Assembly (NCBI GenBank): GCA_029983435.1
Contig: JASBZN010000013.1
Span: 1-17,085 of the forward strand
DNA: 17,085 nt
Reading direction: 5' to 3'
Origin: Urinicoccus sp.
Lineage (GTDB): Bacteria; Bacillota; Clostridia; Tissierellales; Peptoniphilaceae
The translations under genes and the position numbers were made by a program. Of this stretch, positions 7,034-14,286 are shown piece by piece (position 1 is the first letter of the stretch; the number at the start of each line of letters is the position of its first letter). Under the pieces are notes generated by a model. It did no database searches. It had not been told where the DNA came from and saw only the letters and a program-made list of their open reading frames with translations.

Positions 7034-7041
7034 GACTTAAG

Positions 7042-7950
7042 TCAAAAATAATTATGGGGCCTGGATTGAAGATTCTTTAATTGAAAATGATAAAATATTG
7101 GAGTTTTGGATGCAATCCCAAAAATCGTTCCTATATCATAAGTGGATTCTTCGACTAAGCCTCTACCTACAACCAGTCCTTTAACTTTTAAAGGCCCTGG
7201 TTGGTTTGAAAAATAAAGACCGATTAAACTTCCTTTTCCCTCTAACTTTCCATTATTTATTAGGATTCCTCCTAGACTCAAAGAAGTCTTGAGATGGATC
7301 GTTCCGTCATTTTTTAAACAGATAGGATCCATCCAGGTCCACTGAGCAAAAACTTGGTCTTCTTCCATTAAGCAAAATTGGCTTCCTACGTAGATTAAGT
7401 CCACTTGGTGTCCTGGAGGAATATAAATTTTTTCATAGGGAACTTCTTTCCAGCCTTCTGCCTTGAAATTTTCCACTGCTTGCAAAAATTCTTGGGAAGA
7501 ATTTTTTTCAAACAGATAGGGACTTTTTTTCAACCACTCAGGATAAAAGAGATAGATATCCGCTCTTTTTTCTAATGAATCTTTTTTCACTTCAAGATAG
7601 CCCAAATTTTCTTTCCAATTTTCTACCTTAAAACTTACACTTGCTCCATCTACAAGCTCGGTCTTAGAAAATCCTCCCCCTCCAAAGTCTTGATAGCTTT
7701 TTTGTAAATCTTTTAAAACCGTATCGCGCGTTTCTTTAAAAAGAACCCCATCTAAATCTAAGTCTTTTTGAAAAAAGGTCCATTTATCTACAAAAGACTT
7801 TTGATATTGGCCAGTAATTTCCAGTAACAAGCCAGCCACGGCTAAAACCATAAAACAGATGAAAATTGCTACTAGATAAATAAAACCAGCTTTATTGTCC
7901 TTTAACTTCACATCGCTTCGCCAAAATTTTTTCAAAGTTCCGCCCCTCAA
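7042..7950 (-). CDS. PilX/GspK-like minor pilin (tip pseudopilin), last gene of the cassette
   Basis: The product has a short basic leader, K-A-G then a ~20-residue hydrophobic helix starting F-I-Y-L-V-A-I. It fits a prepilin cleavage site after Gly22 but has Val instead of the usual Glu at mature position 5, as in GspK and PilX. A large extracellular domain (~255 aa) follows, with glycine-rich, beta-helix-like repeats near the end (about 225-285). The coordinates use a TTG at 7948-7950. Another TTG at 7933-7935, just after GAGGGGCGG, is a better-placed start and would give 297 aa. The gene overlaps its upstream neighbour by 59 (or 44) bases. The position after H-, I- and J-like genes supports a tip role; sequence similarity alone would not be conclusive. 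Confidence 0.75.
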   Translation of the reverse strand: MRGGTLKKFWRSDVKLKDNKAGFIYLVAIFICFMVLAVAGLLLEITGQYQKSFVDKWTFFQKDLDLDGVLFKETRDTVLKDLQKSYQDFGGGGFSKTELVDGASVSFKVENWKENLGYLEVKKDSLEKRADIYLFYPEWLKKSPYLFEKNSSQEFLQAVENFKAEGWKEVPYEKIYIPPGHQVDLIYVGSQFCLMEEDQVFAQWTWMDPICLKNDGTIHLKTSLSLGGILINNGKLEGKGSLIGLYFSNQPGPLKVKGLVVGRGLVEESTYDIGTIFGIASKTPIFYHFQLKNLQSRPHNYF

Positions 7951-8431
7951 GTGTTTTTAATTTCAAAAAAATTTTCTCCTGATCCACTACCATATCCAAA
8001 GACTGGATATCTCGGCATAAGACATTCTTCCCTATGGCCTCAATGGGTTTGTATTCCTCATAGTTGGTATAGTAGGCCTTCCATGCCACTCTTACTAGTT
8101 CATCCTCTCTATTGACGTCATAGTAGATAAAATGCCCTTTTTCTTTCTTGGCTCGAGGATTAAATTGGCAAAGGACATAGCGGTTTTTCCCATGAATAGG
8201 GACAAGCCAAATTTCTTGAGCTGACAGGATCTCATCTTCCATAAAATTCAGGCCATAATAGATATTTTCATTTCCTTTTATCTCTTGTGTGATTTTTTTA
8301 CCTTGGCTTAAACTCGTCCAAATGAACGTGTAAATCACGCCTAAAATTAAAGATAAGATACCTAGGCAAAGCACCACCTCAAGGAGTGTAAATCCCTTCT
8401 TTTGGAATAAGACATTGCCAACTTTTTTCAT
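7892..8431 (-). CDS. PilW/GspJ-like minor pilin with prepilin cleavage motif
   Basis: The 179-aa product carries a type IV prepilin leader, K-K-G then F-T-L-L-E, cleavage after Gly13 and Glu at mature +5, followed by a hydrophobic helix to about residue 38. The remaining ~140 residues would be a pilin-like globular domain exposed outside the membrane. Its ATG (8429-8431) follows AAAGGAG and lies inside the coding end of the upstream pilin gene, a 53-base overlap, so translation is probably coupled. A J/PilW role is inferred from size and order, third of four. Confidence 0.85.
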   Translation of the reverse strand: MKKVGNVLFQKKGFTLLEVVLCLGILSLILGVIYTFIWTSLSQGKKITQEIKGNENIYYGLNFMEDEILSAQEIWLVPIHGKNRYVLCQFNPRAKKEKGHFIYYDVNREDELVRVAWKAYYTNYEEYKPIEAIGKNVLCRDIQSLDMVVDQEKIFLKLKTLEGRNFEKILAKRCEVKGQ

Positions 8432-8723
8432 CTTTTTCTCCTTTAAGCGTCCACTGGTATAGAGAAAGGTCTTGGTCTTTTTTTACAATCCTTTCTTCTA
8501 GTTCATACTTTCTTCCCCGAATCAGATAGTTCTTCTTTGGCTCTTCTCCACTGAGTCTTGTTTCAACAATCTTTCTGGCACACTGGAGCATCTCCTCTTG
8601 ACGGTAGTGGTCGTCTACTTGGTGGTAAATGGTTCCAAAAAGAGGCAAGGCCGCATAGGCAAGAAGAGCTAGAATACCCAAGGCTAAAACCACCTCAATT
8701 AGGCTAAATCCCTCTTTTTTCAT
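8379..8723 (-). CDS. PilV/GspI-like minor pilin with prepilin cleavage motif
   Basis: This 114-aa product has a five-residue leader, M-K-K-E-G, cleavage before F-S-L-I-E with Glu at mature +5, then V-V-L-A-L-G-I-L-A-L-L, which is the classic pilin N-terminal helix. Its small size and short leader fit the GspI/PilV class. The globular part contains one Cys-Ala-Arg-Lys and a late Trp-Gln-Cys, so a disulphide is possible. The ATG overlaps the upstream pilin gene by 20 bases, and the next gene begins 53 bases before this one ends. Confidence 0.88.
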   Translation of the reverse strand: MKKEGFSLIEVVLALGILALLAYAALPLFGTIYHQVDDHYRQEEMLQCARKIVETRLSGEEPKKNYLIRGRKYELEERIVKKDQDLSLYQWTLKGEKDEKSWQCLIPKEGIYTP

Positions 8724-9144
8724 CCTCTGCCTCCCACCTTACCTGCCCTGTAACTGGAGCAATAATTAACTTATAATTATGGTATTTTCCTTGGAAATAA
8801 AGACTTTGTGCTGACTGATAGTCTGGACGACCATTTCTTGTAAAATAGACCTTACAGGCCTTTCCCTTTAAGTAGAGTTGGCCTCCATAGGCGCTCTCAT
8901 AGATGGGTTCTTCTTCTCTTTCCACCCAATACTTTTGAGAATCAAAGGTCACTCCAACAAGCTGGTAAGAATCCAAAGCTAGACGTCGTGCCTTCATGGT
9001 ATTAATCACCAGCTCTTCCATCTTTTTTTCTTCCTTGTATTTTTGAATAAAGGAAAGTCTCGGAACCCCAACAGCTAAAAACAAGGCCAGTATTCCTAAA
9101 ACCACAAGAATCTCAACAAGGCTGATTCCTCTTTTCTTCTTCAT
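8704..9144 (-). CDS. FimT/GspH-like minor pilin with prepilin cleavage motif
   Basis: The 146-aa product begins M-K-K-K-R-G with cleavage predicted after Gly6, before I-S-L-V-E (Glu at +5), and a hydrophobic helix to ~residue 26 ending in G-V-P-R-L, typical of GspH/FimT. The C-terminal part has the expected beta-rich character (Y-L-K-G-K-A, then V-Y-F-T-R-N-G-R-P), consistent with an H-type pseudopilin. Its ATG shares ATGA with the stop of the PilO-like gene. It is the first of four consecutive overlapping pilin-like genes. Confidence 0.87.
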   Translation of the reverse strand: MKKKRGISLVEILVVLGILALFLAVGVPRLSFIQKYKEEKKMEELVINTMKARRLALDSYQLVGVTFDSQKYWVEREEEPIYESAYGGQLYLKGKACKVYFTRNGRPDYQSAQSLYFQGKYHNYKLIIAPVTGQVRWEAEDEKRGI

Positions 9145-10271
9145 CGATAAGCCTTTACTGTTAAAATATCTAAAAATTTATCTGGAGAAATTTGCCATTC
9201 TAGGCCATAAATCCATTTCCCCCTCCACTTAGTTTTTTCCTCCAAAAGGCACCTTTTATTTTCTCCTTCTTCCATATAGAGCACAGAACAAGGTGGCATC
9301 TCACTAAGTTGTGTAGTAATTTCAATTTCCTTTAACGGAACCATGGGAAAAGATAGAGAAATTAAGCCAAATTTTTCCTGACTATTTAAATAAGAAAAGG
9401 TATAGTCTTCTTCTTGACGGACAATGGGGTTGAGAAACCTATCTCCTTCCAGTTCCCCTTGACTCAAATCTACAGAATGATAAAGCTTTTCTAAGCCTTG
9501 GTCCACTAAAAAAATAGCTGGTAGGTCTTTGGGTTCATGACTTACTATTTCCTTTGCCTGGTCTATCTTCTTATTTATTTGAGTATTTACTGGAGCTTTT
9601 ACCACTAGTGCTTTAGCTCTTTGGACTGGTTGATTTCCTGAGTTTTTAGGCCCTGGAGCCTTGCTAGGAGGGTCTATCTTTTTTTCCTGGCTCACGACTA
9701 GAGAAGTTCCGCCTGGAGTTTTTATTTCTGGAGTCTGGGGAGTTTGTCCTTCTTTGACTGGTTCTGTAGTTATTTCTTTTTTTACCAAGGGGGCTTCTAC
9801 AATAGGTCCTTGGTCTTGGCTGATTTGCTTAAACTTTAAAGGAAAGAGTACTTTAAGTTCTACCTTGGCCTGAGAGTCTTGAATAGAAATTTTCTTTTCC
9901 GATACCTGATAATTTTGGTCCAAAAAAGCCAACAAGTCTTCTAGCCTTTCCCTATCTGTTCCTAAGCTTAAATCTACTTGGAGATTCAAGTCTCCCTTTC
10001 CTAAAAAGGACCGGCCTACTTCCTCATATGTTCCAAGAAAAGGACTTGTCTGGATTTGTTTTAAAATTTCTTCAATCTCGTCCTCTGTATATTTTCTTTT
10101 TATCTGGATTTTTTCTTCTTTTATTTGCGATTTTTTAGCAAAAATATCCTCTTCTAAAGGTTTTACTGCAAATTCTTCGTAGGCAAAAACAACCAAGGCA
10201 CAAAAAAAGACGATAAGAAGAGTCTTTTCTCTTCTCGTCGTCGTTTTTAAATAGTGAATCAACTTCTCCAT
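9141..10271 (-). CDS. PilO-like bitopic membrane protein with a long linker and a C-terminal domain
   Basis: The architecture is a short cytosolic N-terminus, one membrane helix (about 17-31), a charged helical segment (36-70) and an alpha/beta region to ~150. This resembles PilO/GspM alignment-complex proteins of type IV pili. Unlike a normal PilO (~200 aa), the 376-residue protein continues into a Pro/Thr/Lys-rich linker (about 155-245) and a further ~125-residue beta-rich domain that I do not recognise. The start is ATG with AGGAGG. It begins 9 bases after the SGNH hydrolase and overlaps the first pilin gene by ATGA. It probably links the pilus platform to the cell wall. The PilO label rests on architecture and context, not on a clear motif. 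Confidence 0.7.
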   Translation of the reverse strand: MEKLIHYLKTTTRREKTLLIVFFCALVVFAYEEFAVKPLEEDIFAKKSQIKEEKIQIKRKYTEDEIEEILKQIQTSPFLGTYEEVGRSFLGKGDLNLQVDLSLGTDRERLEDLLAFLDQNYQVSEKKISIQDSQAKVELKVLFPLKFKQISQDQGPIVEAPLVKKEITTEPVKEGQTPQTPEIKTPGGTSLVVSQEKKIDPPSKAPGPKNSGNQPVQRAKALVVKAPVNTQINKKIDQAKEIVSHEPKDLPAIFLVDQGLEKLYHSVDLSQGELEGDRFLNPIVRQEEDYTFSYLNSQEKFGLISLSFPMVPLKEIEITTQLSEMPPCSVLYMEEGENKRCLLEEKTKWRGKWIYGLEWQISPDKFLDILTVKAYR

Positions 10272-10280
10272 TTTTTCCTC

Positions 10281-10796
10281 CTAAAGTCTTGTTTCTTTCA
10301 AAAAGACCTGGGCCATTTTTTGAGCCCCTTTTTTATTGGGGTGGATTTCATCAAAAAATAAACTTGAATCATAAGGAGTAAAGGCTTGGTAAAAATCCAC
10401 CAGCCTATTTCTTGGAAAAGTTGATAAAAGTTTCTTTTGAAAGCCCTCTAGTTTATTTGAAAGACTTTTATATTCCCATAAATCCGGATTTGTTGGTGTT
10501 GGAATCCCCAAAAACACCTTTGAGCATTTGTCCTTTAAATATTCATTAATTTCTAGATACTTTAACAAAACATAGTCAATAGAACCTCCGAGAACAAAGT
10601 CATTGGTTCCTCCCATAATAAAGACCTTGTCTCTTGGAACATGAACCATGACCTGCCTCTGTATCTCAGAAATGACGGCTCCGTTGACCCCGTAATTAAC
10701 TATATCATAGCCCGAATCCACCAGGATGTCAATCCATTTGTAGCCAGACTTTAAGCCAAATCCAAAGGTTAGACTATCGCCAAAGCAATCCATCAT
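10281..10796 (-). CDS. SGNH/GDSL-type hydrolase
   Basis: A 171-aa esterase-like protein with all four SGNH blocks: G-D-S-L with nucleophile Ser8, the block II glycine in Y-G-V-N-G-A (35-40), G-G-T-N-D with Asn65, and D-E-I-H-P with Asp149 and His152. Without a signal peptide it should act in the cytoplasm. Such enzymes act on acyl or acetyl esters of lipids or sugars, and the substrate cannot be read from the sequence. The size is near the minimum for the fold. The ATG overlaps the thrS stop as TAATG, so the two are translationally coupled, and the pilin genes follow immediately. Confidence 0.92.
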   Translation of the reverse strand: MMDCFGDSLTFGFGLKSGYKWIDILVDSGYDIVNYGVNGAVISEIQRQVMVHVPRDKVFIMGGTNDFVLGGSIDYVLLKYLEINEYLKDKCSKVFLGIPTPTNPDLWEYKSLSNKLEGFQKKLLSTFPRNRLVDFYQAFTPYDSSLFFDEIHPNKKGAQKMAQVFLKETRL

Positions 10797-12703
10797 TAAT
10801 AGATTTTTTCCTTAATTTCTTTTTCCAATTCACAAATAAAATCTTCTATTTTTACATCTTTTCTTTCTTGGCCATCCCTAGCTCGAACAGAAATACTATG
10901 AGCATCTACTTCTTTTTCTCCTAAAACCAACATGTAGTTAATCTTATTTAGCTGAGCTTGACGAATTTTGTAGCCAACCTTTTCTGACCGGCTATCAAGA
11001 TGAACCCGAATTCCAGCGTCTTTTAATTGTTTTTCAACTTCTTCAGCATAGGAGGCAAATTTTTCTGATACAGGGATGATTTCCACTTGAACTGGTGATA
11101 ACCAGAGAGGGAACTTTCCAGCATAGTGTTCAATCAAAATCCCCATAAAGCGTTCAATAGATCCTAAAAGCGCCCGGTGAATCATTACCGGTTGTGCCTT
11201 TTCCCCATTTTCATCTACATAAGTTAGATCAAACCGTTCTGGTAATTGGAAATCCAATTGAATCGTTCCACATTGCCAAGTCCTTCCAATAGCATCTTCT
11301 AAGTGGTAGTCAATCTTTGGTCCGTAAAAGGCTCCATCCCCTTCGTTAAGCTCATAATCCATGTGGTTGGCTTCTAAGGCTCCCTTTAAAGCAGTAATAG
11401 CTTCATTCCATTGTTGATCTGTTCCCATGGAATCCTCTGGCCGAGTGGATAATTCCACATGGTATTTAAAGCCAAAAGTAGAATAAAGAAGGTTGGCACG
11501 CTCAATAACGTCTGTTACTTCCTTTTGAATTTGATCTGGTAAACAGAAAATGTGGGCATCGTCTTGTGTAAAGGTCCGAACTCGGAAAAGTCCATGAAGA
11601 GCTCCAGATAATTCATGACGATGAACTTGACCAAATTCTGATAATTTAACAGGAAGATCCCTATAGGAGTGGGGTTTATTCTTGTAGACTAAAATAGATC
11701 CTGGGCAATTCATGGGTTTAATGGCATAGTCTTCTCCATCAATTTTTGTAAAGTACATATTATCCTTGTAATGATCCCAATGTCCAGACCGATGCCACAG
11801 GTCTTCGTTTAAAATCATAGGGGTTTTGATTTCTCCATAGCCCTTTTCTTCTTGAACTTCCCTCCAGAAATTTTCTAGAGCATTTCTTAAAATCATTCCC
11901 TTGGGATGGAAAAATGGGAAACCTGGACCTTCTTCGTGCATGCTAAAGAGGTCTAATTCTTTACCAAGTTTTCGATGATCTCTTTTTTCTGCTTCTGCTA
12001 GTCGGTCTAAATAAGCATCTAAATCTTTTTTCTTTTCAAAAGAAATCCCATAGATTCTTTGGAGCATTTCTCTCTTTTCATCTCCACGCCAATAAGCCCC
12101 AGCAACAGACAGAAGTTTTACAGCCTTAATTTTTTTTGTATCTTTTAGGTGGGGGCCTCGACATAGGTCTACAAAGTCTCCCAGTCTATAAAGAGTAAGA
12201 TCCTCCTCTTCTGGTAAGTCTTCTATGAGCTCTACCTTATAAGGTTGATTTTTTTCCTTAAAAAAGTCCAAGGCTTCTTGTCTAGAAATTTCTTCTTTTT
12301 CTAAACAATTATTTTCTTTAACGATTGCCTTCATTTCTTTTTCAATTTTTTCTAGGTCTTCTGGTGTCAAGCGATGATCTAGGTCAATGTCATAGTAAAA
12401 TCCAGTATCGATGGCTGGCCCAATGGCAAACTTTGCTTCTGGATAAAGCCGTTGAATGGCATAAGCCATTAAATGGGCACTAGTGTGCCAAAAGATTTTC
12501 TTTCCTTCTTTGTCCTCAAATTTTAAGACTTTAAAATCTGCATCTTCTGTAATTTCATCTAGCTTTCCCCTTATTTCTCCATCGACTAAAGCACCTACAG
12601 AAGCTCGATTTAAGCCTTCTGAAATAGCGATTGTAGCTTCTTCTACGTTGGGATTGTGGTCAAATTCCTTGATTGACCCATCTGGTAATCTTAATTGAAT
12701 CAT
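10796..12703 (-). CDS. thrS: Threonyl-tRNA synthetase
   Basis: The 635-aa enzyme charges tRNA-Thr. It has the TGS domain (1-62), an editing domain with H-T-S-A-H (73-77) and C-R-G-P-H (181-185), the class II catalytic core (about 240-530) and an anticodon-binding end. The zinc ligands Cys333 (M-N-C-P-G), His384 (D-D-A-H) and His509 (M-I-H-R-A) are all present, with motif 2 at R-V-R-T-F-T-Q-D and motif 3 at G-S-I-E-R-F. I place the start at ATG 12701-12703, directly after AAGGAGG. An earlier in-frame start 19 codons upstream would lie in the leader's terminator and is not credible. It is controlled by the T-box leader just upstream. Confidence 0.98.
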   Translation of the reverse strand: MIQLRLPDGSIKEFDHNPNVEEATIAISEGLNRASVGALVDGEIRGKLDEITEDADFKVLKFEDKEGKKIFWHTSAHLMAYAIQRLYPEAKFAIGPAIDTGFYYDIDLDHRLTPEDLEKIEKEMKAIVKENNCLEKEEISRQEALDFFKEKNQPYKVELIEDLPEEEDLTLYRLGDFVDLCRGPHLKDTKKIKAVKLLSVAGAYWRGDEKREMLQRIYGISFEKKKDLDAYLDRLAEAEKRDHRKLGKELDLFSMHEEGPGFPFFHPKGMILRNALENFWREVQEEKGYGEIKTPMILNEDLWHRSGHWDHYKDNMYFTKIDGEDYAIKPMNCPGSILVYKNKPHSYRDLPVKLSEFGQVHRHELSGALHGLFRVRTFTQDDAHIFCLPDQIQKEVTDVIERANLLYSTFGFKYHVELSTRPEDSMGTDQQWNEAITALKGALEANHMDYELNEGDGAFYGPKIDYHLEDAIGRTWQCGTIQLDFQLPERFDLTYVDENGEKAQPVMIHRALLGSIERFMGILIEHYAGKFPLWLSPVQVEIIPVSEKFASYAEEVEKQLKDAGIRVHLDSRSEKVGYKIRQAQLNKINYMLVLGEKEVDAHSISVRARDGQERKDVKIEDFICELEKEIKEKIY

Positions 12704-12740
12704 TCTTTCCTCCTTATATCCAATAAAAAAGTAATATCCA

Positions 12741-12775
12741 ATAAAAAGTACCCCGTCCAAAAGGACGATGGGTAC
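12741..12775 (-). terminator. T-box regulated terminator before thrS
   Basis: On the minus strand GTACCC (12770-12775) pairs with GGGTAC (12748-12753) and CGTCC (12763-12767) with GGACG (12754-12758) around a TTTT loop, with a 2-base bulge, followed by TTTTTAT. Its 5' arm overlaps the 3' end of the T-box, as required for switching. Confidence 0.92.
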
Positions 12776-12938
12776 CGTGGTTCCACCTTTATTTTAACTC
12801 ATGGGACGGTAACGACGCCTTACGCCTTTTTTTCAAAAGGTACTCCGGGGTAGTCTTCATACTAACTTTCCTCTCCCTTTCACCAACCGGAAGCTCTCTA
12901 AAATCTAGTTAATACTACTCGTCCCATCATTGTAAGAT
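12741..12938 (-). ncRNA. T-box riboswitch (threonyl) of thrS
   Basis: The leader RNA reads leftwards from about 12938. It contains an AGUA motif in the 5' strand of the specifier loop, A-G-A-G-A-G-C followed by GGTTGGTGAAA (Stem I apex features, near 12880-12900), and a Thr-type specifier. ACU at 12852-12854, followed by a purine, is the best candidate; ACC at 12849-12851 is an alternative and also encodes Thr. The T-box proper is AAGGTGGAACCACGG (12776-12790), with the UGGA bulge that pairs with the tRNA 3' end. The terminator follows. When uncharged tRNA-Thr binds, the antiterminator forms and thrS is transcribed. Confidence 0.95.
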
Positions 12939-12944
12939 GAATAA

Positions 12945-12973
12945 ATTATACTAAAGCTCTTAAAAATTTGCAA
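12945..12973 (-). promoter_or_regulatory. Promoter of the T-box/thrS transcript
   Basis: TTGCAA (12968-12973) and a perfect TATAAT (12945-12950) are 17 bases apart on the minus strand. The -35 box begins nine bases after the hisS stop. I see no hisS terminator, so read-through from hisS is also possible. Confidence 0.9.
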
Positions 12974-12981
12974 GTATTCTT

Positions 12982-14286
12982 TTATTTAATATGATCTGCA
13001 ATCTCATTAAAGGCCACTTGCTCTTGGGCTCCTGTTCGCATATCCTTTAAGCTAACAGACTGATTTTTTACTTCTTCTTCCCCTAAAATAAGGACATAAG
13101 GAACGTGGATCCCATCTGCATACTTAAACATTTTTTTCATCTTTCCATGCTCTTTATAGACGAAAGAAGAAATGCCTTGGTTTTTTAAGCGACAAGATAA
13201 GTCAATGGCTTCTTTTACAAATCCATCCATGGGTAATACCAAAATTTGACAAGGTCCCTTCTTTTCCATGGAGATCAAGTCTTCTTCTTGAAGCTGATAA
13301 AATAACCGAGATAAACCGATGGACATACCCACACCTGGTAGGTCTTTTTTGCTGTAATGCTTGGCAAGGTGGTCATAGCGACCTCCAGAACATACAGATC
13401 CGATTTGTTCGTGACCATTTAGGCTGGTTTCAAAAACAACTCCTGTATAGTAATCTAAACCTCTAGCAATTTTTAAGTCCAAGTCCAAATACTTTTCTTC
13501 TAAGCCATAAGCTTTAGTCAAGCTTAAAATTTCTCGCATTTCATCTAAGCCTACTTTTAGGTCTTCGTTCATTGCTACAAGGTCTTCAAGAGCGTGTAAC
13601 TTTTCTTCTGGGCTCCCTGTTAGGTGAATAAATTCATACAGTTTTTTTTCTTGTTCCTCTGTAGATCCCAAGTCTCTTAATTGGTCTCTTACTGCTTCCC
13701 AGCCGATCTTGTCATATTTATCTAGAATTCGTAAAACTTCTGTTAAATCTTCCATCCCCAAGGCCTTAAAAAATCCAGATAAAATCTTTCTATGGTTTAC
13801 ATGAATCGTAATCTCTTCTAGACCCATGGCAGCAAAAACTTCTTGAATCATAGAAATAACTTCTGCATCATTAGCTAGATCCAGTTTTTCATCCCCTACG
13901 ATATCAATATCACATTGATAAAATTCTCGGTAGCGCCCCTTTTGGTTTCTTTCCCCTCGGTAAACCTTGGCAATATGGTAGCGGCGAAAAGGAAAAGATA
14001 AGTCGTTATAGTGTTGCGCCACATATCTTGCCAAAGGAACTGTTAAGTCAAAGCGCATAGCCATATCTGTTTTACCCTTTGTCAGCTCATAGACTTGCTT
14101 TTCCGTCTCTCCTCCCCCTTTAGCTAAAAGGACTTCCTTTTTTTCCAATACGGGAGTGTCTAAGGGGTAAAAACCTGCTTTCTTATAGGTGGTCTCAATG
14201 GTATTTTTTAACCCTTCAAAAAGGATTTGTTCTTCTGGTAATAACTCAATAAATCCAGGTAAAATAGACGCCTTTACTTGACTCAT
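12982..14286 (-). CDS. hisS: Histidyl-tRNA synthetase
   Basis: This 434-aa class II synthetase charges tRNA-His. Motif 2 is F-R-R-Y-H-I-A-K-V-Y-R-G-E running on to Q-C-D-I-D (100-127), the histidine-binding block is R-G-L-D-Y-Y-T-G (275-282), and motif 3 is G-V-G-M-S-I-G-L-S-R (318-327). The remainder (~340-434) is the anticodon-binding domain. The start is ATG at 14284-14286 after AAAAGGAGACA, sharing ATGA with the stop of the methyltransferase gene, so it is expressed with the K+ uptake and methyltransferase genes. Unlike in many relatives, aspS does not follow; the next gene is thrS under its own T-box. Confidence 0.97.
   Translation of the reverse strand: MSQVKASILPGFIELLPEEQILFEGLKNTIETTYKKAGFYPLDTPVLEKKEVLLAKGGGETEKQVYELTKGKTDMAMRFDLTVPLARYVAQHYNDLSFPFRRYHIAKVYRGERNQKGRYREFYQCDIDIVGDEKLDLANDAEVISMIQEVFAAMGLEEITIHVNHRKILSGFFKALGMEDLTEVLRILDKYDKIGWEAVRDQLRDLGSTEEQEKKLYEFIHLTGSPEEKLHALEDLVAMNEDLKVGLDEMREILSLTKAYGLEEKYLDLDLKIARGLDYYTGVVFETSLNGHEQIGSVCSGGRYDHLAKHYSKKDLPGVGMSIGLSRLFYQLQEEDLISMEKKGPCQILVLPMDGFVKEAIDLSCRLKNQGISSFVYKEHGKMKKMFKYADGIHVPYVLILGEEEVKNQSVSLKDMRTGAQEQVAFNEIADHIK

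Noticed and set aside
7021..7040. Inverted repeat AGTCTT/AAGACT after the pilin operon, considered as a terminator
   Set aside because: The stem is short, no T-run follows on the minus strand, and it overlaps the efp -35 box. At most it is a weak regulatory palindrome.
12704..12760. 19-residue N-terminal extension of thrS
   Set aside because: It would be translated from the T-box terminator region and lacks a ribosome site, while the ATG at 12703 follows a perfect AAGGAGG and gives the family's normal N-terminus.
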